From the NCBI GenBank assembly GCA_937917025.1, contig CALFSF010000105.1:1-7983 (forward strand): a stretch of DNA of 7,983 nt. Direction: 5' to 3'. How positions within the stretch are numbered: position 1 is the stretch's first letter; each line of letters opens with the position of its first letter. Both the position numbers and the translations under genes were made by a program. Below are positions 1 through 6,604 of this stretch, piece after piece. The notes under the pieces are model-generated. The model was given only the letters and a program-made list of their open reading frames with translations. It did no database searches and was not told where the DNA came from. Source of the DNA: an uncultured Paraburkholderia sp. Lineage in GTDB: Bacteria; Pseudomonadota; Gammaproteobacteria; Burkholderiales; Burkholderiaceae.

Positions 1-334
1 CCGGGATGCTTCCTGTTTGCTGCCTTCTCTCTCGTGGCGCACCGTGACTGTCTGCATGAGAATCCTGTTGTCGTTTGACTCCCCACCCGCACAACGTATC
101 GACGGAAACGGGACGATGCAGGAGTTGGACCGATTTTAGGAAGCCAATTCTCACATGACAATTACTGAGTTTAGTGGGAAGCGTTGCCGAATTGGCAATG
201 CTGTTTCATGGCGACTCCGCGCATCCGGCTTCGGTGCAAATCGGCGCCGCCAGCAGGTAAGCGCTGGCTTTGACGGGCGCGAGCCGCGCTATGAGCAAGG
301 GTTCCGGTGCAAACAGGCTCGCCGAACCGGTTAA
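1..334. other. Non-coding flank with no recognisable gene
   Basis: No reading frame here has convincing coding character on either strand. Positions 1-200 look more AT-rich than the rest of the window, which suggests DNA of different origin or decayed sequence. A small imperfect hairpin (arms 181-188 and 194-201, one G-U pair) is present but lacks a clear T-run. The octamer GGTGCAAA occurs twice (about 232-239 and 305-312), without a wider repeat. A 62-codon minus-strand open frame at 206-394 was not accepted as a gene: it runs antisense to the transposase remnant that follows, has no Shine-Dalgarno sequence, and matches no family I know. Confidence 0.5.
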
Positions 335-517
335 CGTATTCAGCCCGACAATCTGGTGGTCGGTGATGAGCGCGATGGGTATGCCGCCCCGCATCGGGCG
401 GTGCGTGAGATGAAGGCCGATGGCCTCCTGCCTGAGGACACGATCCGGTCCTCGAAGTACCTGAACAATTCAAGCCCTTTGCACCCGAGCCATCGAGGCC
501 ATTGCGGCCGTCCTGAT
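335..517 (+). mobile_element. Degenerate IS6-family transposase remnant
   Basis: In the plus frame that follows the stop at 332-334, the translation contains DGYAAPHRAVREMKADGLL (374-430) and then PEDT and RSSKYLNN (446-469). The RSSKYLNN block, preceded by a D-G-Y-A-A-x-H-R-A stretch, is what I recall from the C-terminal third of IS6-family DDE transposases, where it is normally followed by a (V/I)EQDHR segment holding the catalytic Glu. Here that Glu segment is absent: after KYLNN the frame becomes Arg/His-rich and ends at about 569. A different frame at 469-489 reads FKPFAPE, which could be the GFK(R/S)F block that usually lies about 20 residues further on, suggesting an internal deletion plus frameshift. 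The N-terminal helix-turn-helix and the first two DDE residues are missing, and I see no terminal inverted repeats. The fragment is certainly non-functional. The family call rests on remembered motifs, so it is probable rather than certain. Confidence 0.6.
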
Positions 518-571
518 CGGCACGCTCGCGCCAGACGGCGTCGTGCTGTAACCGGTCTTCCACGCACATAA

Positions 572-604
572 AAAACCGGATGCCTTGAATGGGCATCCGG
601 TTTT
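572..604 (-). terminator. Rho-independent terminator after hydA
   Basis: A perfect inverted repeat has 13-bp arms at 572-584 and 592-604 around a 7-nt loop; the GC-rich core is CCGGATGCC / GGCATCCGG. Read on the minus strand it begins about 22 nt after the hydA stop and ends in a run of six T (complement of A at 570-575). This is the classic intrinsic terminator form and marks the 3' end of the pyrimidine operon. The plus-strand side ends in TTTTC, so weak termination of transcripts entering from the left flank is also possible. Confidence 0.88.
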
Positions 605-626
605 CAGTGCCGTGCATCATGCACGC

Positions 627-2078
627 TCAACGCGCGACCGGCTCCACGGCCTTCAGGCGGTTGGCGACCCGGATCGCCTCGAAATACGCCGGATTCGGCG
701 GCCGCTTCAGATAACGCCCGGCGCCGCGCTGCGCCCGCAGATCGCCATTGGCCCACGCCACGTGGCCGCGCGAGAGCGTATGCGTCGCCACGCCCTGCAC
801 GTTCATCCCCTCGAACACGTTGAAGTCGACGTTCTGGTGATGGGTCTTGACGGAGATCGTGCGCGTCGCCTGCGGATCCCAGACGACGAGGTCCGCATCG
901 GCGCCCACTTCGACCGCGCCCTTGCGGGGATAGAGGTTGAAAATCTGCGCGGCGTTGGTCGACGTCACGCGCACGAACTCGTTCGGCGTCAGGCGCCCCG
1001 TGTTGACGCCGTGATGCCAGAGAATCGACATGCGGTCCTCAACGCCGCCACATCCGTTCGGAATCTTCGTGAAGTCCTCGCGCCCCATCGCTTTCTGCGA
1101 CGCGCAGAACACGCAGTGATCGGTCGCGGTCGTATGCAGATGGCCGCCTTGCAGCCCGCGCCACAACGCGTCGCGATGCTCCTTCGAGCGGAACGGCGGG
1201 CTCATCACGTGTGCGGCCGCGCGTCCCCAATCGGTGTCGCGATAGACCGCCTCGTCGATCACGAGATGGCCGGCAAGCACTTCGGCGAACACGCGCTGGC
1301 CTTCGCTGTGCGCGCGGATTACCGCGTCGAGCGCGTCTTTCGCCGACACGTGCACGATGTACACCGGCACGCCCAGCACCTGTGCGATGCGGATCGCGCG
1401 ATTGGCCGCCTCGCCCTCCACTTCCGGCGGCCGCGACAACGGGTGCGCCTCCGGTCCCGTGAAGCCGCGCGCCAGAAGCTGACGCTGCAACTGGAACACC
1501 AGTTCGCCGTTTTCCGCGTGCACGGTCGGCAACGCGCCGAGTTCGAGCGCGCGCGCGAAGCTGTTCACGAGGATTTCGTCGTCGGCCATGATCGCGTTCT
1601 TGTAGGCCATGAAGTGCTTGAAGCTCGACACACCATGCTCATGCACGAGCGTGCCCATGTCGCGATGCACCGATTCATCCCACCATGTCACCGCGACGTG
1701 AAAGCCGTAGTCGGACGCGGCCTTCTCCGCCCAGCCGCGCCATTCGTTGAACGCCGCCATCAACGGCTGGCGCGGCGACGGAATCACGAAGTCGATGATG
1801 CTCGTCGTGCCGCCCGCGAGACCGGCGGCCGTGCCGCTATAGAAGTCGTCGCTAGCGGTCGTGCCCATGAACGGCAGCTCCATGTGCGTATGCGGATCGA
1901 TGCCGCCCGGCATCACGTACTGCCCGCCGGCATCGATGACCGTCGCGCCGGCCGGCGCCGCGAGATCGACGCCGATCTGCGCGATCGTGCCGCCTTCCGC
2001 GCTGTCATGACACAGCACGTCGGCGCGATAAGTCTGGTTGGCGTCGACTACCGTCCCGCCACGAATCAGGGTTGCCAT
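627..2078 (-). CDS. hydA: Dihydropyrimidinase (D-hydantoinase family)
   Basis: This 483-residue cytoplasmic zinc amidohydrolase would open the ring of dihydrouracil or dihydrothymine to N-carbamoyl-beta-alanine or N-carbamoyl-beta-aminoisobutyrate; the same fold also hydrolyses 5-substituted hydantoins. The full binuclear metal set is visible: H63 and H65 in DPHTHM, the lysine to be carboxylated at K154 in SSFKHFMAYK, H187 in VHAEN, H243 in IVHVS, and D320 in TTATDHC. Y159 matches the substrate-contacting tyrosine. The C-terminal half has the STNAAQIFNLYPRKG block (373-387) and the ADADLVVWDP strand (393-402) of the small beta-sandwich domain. Length is normal for the family. The ATG is preceded by a strong Shine-Dalgarno GAAGGAGA at 2086-2093. 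It is the last gene of the cluster, 55 nt after the permease and just before the terminator. Dihydropyrimidine rather than hydantoin as the natural substrate is inferred from its preTA neighbours. Confidence 0.95.
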   Translation of the reverse strand: MATLIRGGTVVDANQTYRADVLCHDSAEGGTIAQIGVDLAAPAGATVIDAGGQYVMPGGIDPHTHMELPFMGTTASDDFYSGTAAGLAGGTTSIIDFVIPSPRQPLMAAFNEWRGWAEKAASDYGFHVAVTWWDESVHRDMGTLVHEHGVSSFKHFMAYKNAIMADDEILVNSFARALELGALPTVHAENGELVFQLQRQLLARGFTGPEAHPLSRPPEVEGEAANRAIRIAQVLGVPVYIVHVSAKDALDAVIRAHSEGQRVFAEVLAGHLVIDEAVYRDTDWGRAAAHVMSPPFRSKEHRDALWRGLQGGHLHTTATDHCVFCASQKAMGREDFTKIPNGCGGVEDRMSILWHHGVNTGRLTPNEFVRVTSTNAAQIFNLYPRKGAVEVGADADLVVWDPQATRTISVKTHHQNVDFNVFEGMNVQGVATHTLSRGHVAWANGDLRAQRGAGRYLKRPPNPAYFEAIRVANRLKAVEPVAR

Positions 2079-2133
2079 GCTGCCGTCTCCTTCGGTTAAC
2101 GCTCAATCGCCATTCACATTCACCGCTGTCCGC

Positions 2134-3645
2134 TCACGCCCGTGCGATACGCGGGCTCGCGCGCTTGCCGAGTTTCATCCACACGCCATAGACGACGGCC
2201 GCGAGCGCGAGACCCACGAACCATGCATACGTATAGAGCGTGTTGAACATCTCCGGCACATTCGGAAAAGCCGCGGGAAACGCCGTGTGCAGAAAGCCCG
2301 GCAGATTCGGCAGCACGCCGATCACGAGCGCGACCACCGCCTTGATGTTCCAGCCGCCCGTGTACGCGTATTCGCCGTTTTCGTCGAACAGTTCCTGATG
2401 ATCGAGACGCGTGCCGCGAATCAGGAAATAATCGACCATCATGATGCCGGCCACCGGCCCGAGCAGCGCCGAATAGCCGACGAGCCACGTGAAGATATAG
2501 CCCTGCGTGGTGGCGAGAATCTTCCACGGCATCATCACGATGGCGATCGTCGCGGTAATCATGCCGCCCGCCTTGTACGAAATGCCCTTCGGCCAGAGGC
2601 TCGAAAAATCGTAGGCAGGGCCGACGAGATTCGCCGCGAGATTGCAGCACATCGTGTCGAGCGTCAGGATGATGAGCGCGATGCCGACGCCGACGCCCGT
2701 CATGCGGCTCGTCAGGTCGATCGGGTCCCAGATCGCCTTGCCGTAGATCACGACGGTCGCCGAGGTGACCACCACCGAGATCACCGACAGCAACGCCATC
2801 GGCACCGGCAGGCCGATCGCCTGGCCGACCATCTGGTCGCGCTGCGTCCTTGCGAAACGCGTGAAGTCGGGAATATTCAGCGCGAGCGTGGCCCAGAAAC
2901 CGACCATCGCCGTGAGACCCGGCCAGAACGTCACCCAGAAAAGGCCCGCCTTCTTGCCGCCGGCGACGAACTGCGAAGGCGTCGAAAGCATCGAACCCAC
3001 GCCACCCGCTTTCGACGTCGCCCACCACACCAGCGCGACACACATCACGACCTTGATCGGCGCCGACCAGCTTTCCAGCCAGCGGATCGAATCGGTGCCG
3101 TTGACGATGAAGTAGATCTGCAACGCCCAGAACGCGAGAAAACACGCGGCCTGGCCGATCGAAATGTCGAGGAACGGAAGCGGCGTGCCGTGCAGCGCAT
3201 TGCCGGTGAGAATGTTGAGCAGCACGTAGATCGCGCTGCCGCCGAGCCACGTCTGGATGCCGTACCAGCCGCACGCAACGATCGCGCGCAGGAGCGCCGG
3301 CAGTTTCGCGCCCTGCGTGCCGAACGACGAGCGCACCAGCACCGCATACGGAATGCCGTGCTTCGCGCCGGCATGACCGATCAGCAGCATCGGCACCAGC
3401 ACGATCAGATTGCCGAGCAGCACCGTCGAGACGGCCTGCCAGGGCGACATGCCCTGCTCCGTCAAGCCGGCCGCGAGCATGTATGACGCGATGTTCATCA
3501 CCATGCCGACCCACAGCGCCGCGAAGTGATACCACTTCCACGTGCGCTGCGATTTGCCGGTTGGCGCGAGATCGTCGTTATAGAGCGAGCTGTTGCGCGC
3601 CGCCGGTTGCAGTAGCGAATCGCTGGTTCCCACAGACTGGTTCAT
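2134..3645 (-). CDS. NCS1-family nucleobase/hydantoin:cation symporter
   Basis: This is a 503-residue inner-membrane protein with about twelve hydrophobic segments, and probably brings uracil, thymine, dihydropyrimidine or hydantoin into the cell with a cation. The N-terminus has the NCS1 signature NDDLAPTG...RTW (23-36) followed by the first membrane helix. Residues that bind hydantoin in the structurally known Mhp1 transporter have counterparts: W127 and Q131 in GWYGIQTW with the same four-residue spacing as Mhp1 W117/Q121, W251 in GFWATLALNIPDFTRFA, and asparagines at N335/N339 in CNLAANLVGPAYDF. I chose the ATG at 3645 rather than the one at 3660, because GGGAG at 3654-3658 stands 8 nt before it, while the upstream ATG has no ribosome site and would add only MGACL. 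The gene lies 73 nt after preA, with a hairpin between, and 55 nt before hydA. The family is certain; the exact substrate cannot be read from sequence. Confidence 0.92.
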   Translation of the reverse strand: MNQSVGTSDSLLQPAARNSSLYNDDLAPTGKSQRTWKWYHFAALWVGMVMNIASYMLAAGLTEQGMSPWQAVSTVLLGNLIVLVPMLLIGHAGAKHGIPYAVLVRSSFGTQGAKLPALLRAIVACGWYGIQTWLGGSAIYVLLNILTGNALHGTPLPFLDISIGQAACFLAFWALQIYFIVNGTDSIRWLESWSAPIKVVMCVALVWWATSKAGGVGSMLSTPSQFVAGGKKAGLFWVTFWPGLTAMVGFWATLALNIPDFTRFARTQRDQMVGQAIGLPVPMALLSVISVVVTSATVVIYGKAIWDPIDLTSRMTGVGVGIALIILTLDTMCCNLAANLVGPAYDFSSLWPKGISYKAGGMITATIAIVMMPWKILATTQGYIFTWLVGYSALLGPVAGIMMVDYFLIRGTRLDHQELFDENGEYAYTGGWNIKAVVALVIGVLPNLPGFLHTAFPAAFPNVPEMFNTLYTYAWFVGLALAAVVYGVWMKLGKRASPRIARA

Positions 3646-3653
3646 CAAGCACG

Positions 3654-3658
3654 CTCCC
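3654..3658 (-). promoter_or_regulatory. Shine-Dalgarno deciding the permease start
   Basis: The minus strand reads GGGAG here, 8 nt before the ATG at 3643-3645. The ATG at 3658-3660 overlaps this site and has no purine-rich site of its own, so the shorter 503-residue permease is preferred over the 508-residue reading. Confidence 0.65.
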
Positions 3659-3669
3659 ATTGTCGAAAA

Positions 3670-3704
3670 GCTGGCGCATCGTCATGCGGTGCGATGCGTC
3701 CAGC
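3670..3704 (-). terminator. Intercistronic hairpin, possible attenuator
   Basis: Read on the minus strand, GCTGGaCGCATCG (3704-3692) pairs with CGATGCGCCAGC (3681-3670): 12 base pairs, one bulged A, and a 10-nt loop, followed at once by TTTTCG. The stem lies about 15 nt after the preA stop. The GC-rich stem fits an intrinsic terminator, but only four T follow, so termination would be partial at best. It could also be a stability element that protects the upstream preTA message. The inverted repeat is directly visible; its function is inferred. Confidence 0.45.
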
Positions 3705-3718
3705 GCTCATGTCAATCA

Positions 3719-5038
3719 TCAGACCGCGTGTGCGGATACGGGTACCGGTGTTTCGGATTCCTGCGCCGTGGAGCTCGCGTTCACCGCGGAAGGATTGTTC
3801 GGATGCGTCGTCCAGTTCGAGTACGCGCCCGCGTCGACGCGCTCCATCGTGATGCACTGGTCGACCGGGCACACATGCATGCAAAGATTGCACCCGACGC
3901 ATTGCGAATCGACCACTTCGAAATGACGCACGCCGTCTTTCTCGCGCAGGATGGCCTGATGCGCGGTGTCCTCGCACGCGATGTGGCACAGGCCGCACTG
4001 GATGCACTTGTCCTGATCGATGCGCGCCTTGATGTCGTAGCTCAGGTTCAGGAATTTCCAGTCGGTGACGTTCGGCACGGCGCGTCCGCGAATCTCGTCG
4101 AGCGTCGCGTAGCCTTTTTCGTCCATCCAGTTCGACAGGCCGTCCGCCATGTCGGAGACGATCCGGAAACCGTAGTGCATCGCGGCGGTGCAGACCTGCA
4201 CGCTGCCCGCGCCCAGCACCATGAATTCGGCCGCGTCGCGCCACGTCGTGATGCCGCCGATGCCCGAAATCGGCAGGCCCGGTGTTTCGACGTCGCGCGC
4301 GATTTCGGCGACCATGTTCAGCGCGATCGGCTTGACCGCCGGACCGCAATAGCCGCCGTGCGTGCCTTTGCCGTCGACGACCGGCAGCGGCGCCATCGCG
4401 TCGAGATCGACGGCGACGATCGAGTTGATCGTGTTGATGAGCGACACGCCGTCGGCGCCGCCCTTGTATGCGGCGCGCGAACCGACGCGGATGTCGGTGA
4501 TGTTCGGCGTGAGCTTCACGAGGCACGGCAGGCGCGAGCCTTCCTTCACCCAGCGCGTGACCATCTCGATGTATTCGGGCACCTGTCCGACCGCCGCGCC
4601 CATGCCGCGCTCGCTCATCCCGTGCGGGCAGCCGAAGTTCAGTTCGACCGCATCGGCGCCGGTATCCTCGACAAGCGGCAGGATCCATTTCCAGTCGCGC
4701 TCGTTGCACGGCACCATCAGCGAGACGATCATCGCCCGGTCGGGCCAGTCGCGCTTGACCTGCGCGATCTCGCGCAGGTTCTCGTCGAGCGGACGGTCGG
4801 TGATCAGTTCGATGTTGTTCAGGCCCGCGATGCGCTGACCGTTCCACTGCACCGCGCCATAACGCGAGCTGACGTTGACGACGTGCGGGTCGAGGCCCAG
4901 CGTCTTCCATACGACGCCGCCCCAGCCCGCCTCGAATGCGCGATTGACGTTATAAGCCTTGTCTGTGGGCGGCGCGGAGGCCAGCCAGAAAGGATTCGGC
5001 GACGTGATGCCGGCGATGGTGCAACGAAGATCGGCCAT
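3719..5038 (-). CDS. preA: NAD-dependent dihydropyrimidine dehydrogenase, subunit PreA
   Basis: This 439-residue cytoplasmic flavoprotein has the pyrimidine-reducing site of the two-subunit bacterial dihydropyrimidine dehydrogenase; with PreT it reduces uracil and thymine to the 5,6-dihydro bases. Residues 1 to about 320 form a dihydroorotate-dehydrogenase-like FMN barrel, with ASAPPT (20-25), WKTLGLDP (44-51), ELNFGCPHGMSERGMG (132-147), KLTPNITDI (175-183) and SGIGGITTW (258-266). C137 in the GCPHGM loop corresponds to the catalytic general-acid cysteine of mammalian DPD (C671). Residues 340-398 form a 2x[4Fe-4S] ferredoxin domain, with ligands C345, C348, C351, C355 and C380, C383, C386, C390. 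The last 40 residues are a Ser/Ala/Pro-rich tail without recognisable motif, making the protein slightly longer than I recall for E. coli PreA (about 411). GGAG at 5045-5048 stands 6 nt before the ATG. The gene is 87 nt downstream of preT, its partner. Confidence 0.95.
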   Translation of the reverse strand: MADLRCTIAGITSPNPFWLASAPPTDKAYNVNRAFEAGWGGVVWKTLGLDPHVVNVSSRYGAVQWNGQRIAGLNNIELITDRPLDENLREIAQVKRDWPDRAMIVSLMVPCNERDWKWILPLVEDTGADAVELNFGCPHGMSERGMGAAVGQVPEYIEMVTRWVKEGSRLPCLVKLTPNITDIRVGSRAAYKGGADGVSLINTINSIVAVDLDAMAPLPVVDGKGTHGGYCGPAVKPIALNMVAEIARDVETPGLPISGIGGITTWRDAAEFMVLGAGSVQVCTAAMHYGFRIVSDMADGLSNWMDEKGYATLDEIRGRAVPNVTDWKFLNLSYDIKARIDQDKCIQCGLCHIACEDTAHQAILREKDGVRHFEVVDSQCVGCNLCMHVCPVDQCITMERVDAGAYSNWTTHPNNPSAVNASSTAQESETPVPVSAHAV

Positions 5039-5125
5039 GTCTGGCTCCGTGGGGTGAAACGCTTTTTATCGCTGCGCGTGGCGTCGAGGCCCGCGCTTTC
5101 CGTACAACGTGCTGCTACGTCCCGC

Positions 5126-6487
5126 CTACGCCGCGCGCTTCGCGGTGCGGGCGAACACGCGGCTGATCGATGCCGCCGCGAGCTTGCCGTCCTGCACGGC
5201 CTGCACGGTCAGATCGAGACCTGTCGCCGCACAGTCGCCGCCCGCCCAGACATTGTCGAGCGACGTACGCCGCTCTTCATCGACGGCGATGCGCGTGCCG
5301 TCAGTCGTCAGGATGTCGGCGTCGAGCCCCGTTGCGACGAGCGTCTGGCCGATGGCCTTCAGCACGACGTCGGCGGCAATCGTGAAGCGCTCACCGGTGC
5401 CGGTGAGGCGTCCGCCCTCTTCATGCGTGCGCTCGAATTCCACGCCCGTCACCGTTTTGCCGTCACCCAGCAAACGGACCGGTTGCGCGTACAGCACGAT
5501 CGAGACGCCCTGCGTCTGCGCGAATTCCTGTTCGGCCCACGTCGCGCCCATCGCCTCGACGCCGCGCCGGTACACCATCGAAACGCTTTCGGCGCCGAGC
5601 TTGCGGCTTTGCACCGCGGCGTCGATCGCCGTGTTGCCGCCGCCGATCACGACCACGCGGCGCCCTACCGGCAGTGTCGAAAGATCGTCCGCCTGACGCA
5701 GGCGCGCGATGAAGTCGACCGCGTTCTCCACGCCGCCGAGCGCCTCGCCTTCGATCCGCAGCGCCTTCACACCCGCGAGACCCACCGCGAGAAACACGGC
5801 GTCGTGCTGCTGGCGAAGCGCATCCAGCGTTACGTCGCGGCCCAGCGCGACACCCGTCTTCAGTTCGATGCCGCCCACCGACAGCAGCCAGTCGACTTCC
5901 CGTTGCGCGAATTCATCGACGGTCTTGTACGCGGCGATCCCGTATTCGTTCAGACCGCCCGCCCTGGGATGCGTATCGAGGAGTGTCACGCGATGACCGT
6001 CGAGCGCGAGCCGGTGCGCGCACGCAAGACCCGCCGGGCCCGCGCCGACGACCGCCACATGCCGCCCGCTTTCCGTCGCCCGGGTGAACAGCTTGAGATC
6101 GCGCGCCATTGCCCAGTCGGTTGCATGGCGTTGCAACGCGCCGATCGCGACGGGCTGTTCATCCTGATGGTTGCGCACGCATGCGCCTTCGCACAGGATT
6201 TCCGTCGGGCAGACGCGCGCGCACATGCCGCCTAAAGGATTCGCGGAAAGAATGTCGAGCGCGGCGCCTTTAAGATTGCCGTTGCCGATCTTGCGGATAA
6301 AGCCGGGAATATCGATCTGCGTGGGACACGCGTTCACACACGGCGCGTCGTAGCAGTAGTGGCAGCGGCTCGCGGCAATCGCCGCCGCGCCGGGTTCGAG
6401 CAGGGGCGCGACGTCGGTGAACTGACACGCGAGCTGGTCGGCCTGTAGTCGGCCCGCGGCGATATCGCCGGTTTCCTTCGTAGCCAT
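5126..6487 (-). CDS. preT: NAD-dependent dihydropyrimidine dehydrogenase, subunit PreT
   Basis: This 453-residue electron-input subunit passes electrons from NAD(P)H through FAD and Fe-S clusters to PreA. The N-terminal alpha-helical Fe-S domain, as in GltD and mammalian DPD, has C42, C45, C50, C54, then C89, C93, C99, C103, and Q119 in IGALQRHA. With a constant offset of 37, these match the pig DPD ligands C79, C82, C87, C91, C130, C136, C140 and Q156, so one cluster probably has a glutamine ligand. The FAD-binding motif VVGAGPAGLA is at 146-155, the NAD(P)-binding motif VVVIGGGNTAIDAA at 278-291, and the FAD-contacting WAGGDC at 414-419. The protein ends without the FMN domain, which PreA supplies. 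The ATG follows GAAGGAA (6493-6499) at good spacing. A 117-nt gap with a strong hairpin separates it from the upstream amidohydrolase. GltD-like glutamate synthase subunits share this architecture, but the adjacent preA settles the call. Confidence 0.95.
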   Translation of the reverse strand: MATKETGDIAAGRLQADQLACQFTDVAPLLEPGAAAIAASRCHYCYDAPCVNACPTQIDIPGFIRKIGNGNLKGAALDILSANPLGGMCARVCPTEILCEGACVRNHQDEQPVAIGALQRHATDWAMARDLKLFTRATESGRHVAVVGAGPAGLACAHRLALDGHRVTLLDTHPRAGGLNEYGIAAYKTVDEFAQREVDWLLSVGGIELKTGVALGRDVTLDALRQQHDAVFLAVGLAGVKALRIEGEALGGVENAVDFIARLRQADDLSTLPVGRRVVVIGGGNTAIDAAVQSRKLGAESVSMVYRRGVEAMGATWAEQEFAQTQGVSIVLYAQPVRLLGDGKTVTGVEFERTHEEGGRLTGTGERFTIAADVVLKAIGQTLVATGLDADILTTDGTRIAVDEERRTSLDNVWAGGDCAATGLDLTVQAVQDGKLAAASISRVFARTAKRAA

Positions 6488-6521
6488 GCGCGTTCCTTCG
6501 GCAAGAGAAACAACACGAACC

Positions 6522-6550
6522 CGCTGGCTTCGCCTTTGGCGAAGCCAGCG
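6522..6550. repeat. Perfect 13-bp intergenic hairpin
   Basis: CGCTGGCTTCGCC (6522-6534) and its exact reverse complement (6538-6550) flank a 3-nt loop. The hairpin lies in the 117-nt gap between the amidohydrolase and preT, 34 nt before the preT ATG. No T-run follows on either strand, so it is not a standard intrinsic terminator. Candidate roles are an mRNA stability or processing element, or a dispersed palindromic repeat of REP type; one copy cannot tell these apart. Confidence 0.7.
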
Positions 6551-6604
6551 TCGAAATCAGGAAACACCCTTTAAAGAACGTCTGTTAACGAAGACCGGAA
6601 GAGG

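Larger units (their letters stand above)
3645..3719 (-). other. Possible 24-codon coupling micro-ORF
   Basis: On the minus strand an ATG at 3717-3719 overlaps the preA stop (TGATG), and its frame runs 24 codons to a TGA at 3645-3647 that in turn overlaps the permease ATG (again TGATG). The peptide would begin MIDMSAGRIAPHDD and end FRQWERA. It has no Shine-Dalgarno sequence of its own, so translation would depend on ribosomes that finish preA and restart. It exactly fills the gap, covers the hairpin at 3670-3704, and contains the permease ribosome site. The peptide itself resembles nothing I know. It may act as a translational bridge, or the arrangement may be chance. Confidence 0.25.

Noticed and set aside
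181..201. Small hairpin GCGTTGCC/GGCAATGC as a terminator
   Set aside because: Short stem with a G-U pair and no real T-run; no gene ends beside it.
171..620. A 149-codon minus-strand open frame just downstream of hydA
   Set aside because: It begins within the spacer after hydA, runs through the terminator hairpin and then antisense to the IS6 remnant; composition is Arg/His/Gly-rich with no known domain.
585..3486. Plus-strand open frames of 504 and 482 codons opposite hydA and the permease
   Set aside because: Same antisense artefact: Arg/His-rich, no ribosome site, no recognisable motif.
3593..6235. An 880-codon open frame on the plus strand, antisense to preT and preA
   Set aside because: Its translation is overloaded with Arg, His, Asp and Ala and has no domain. 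Long antisense frames are expected opposite GC3-rich genes, and the minus-strand genes here carry complete catalytic motifs.
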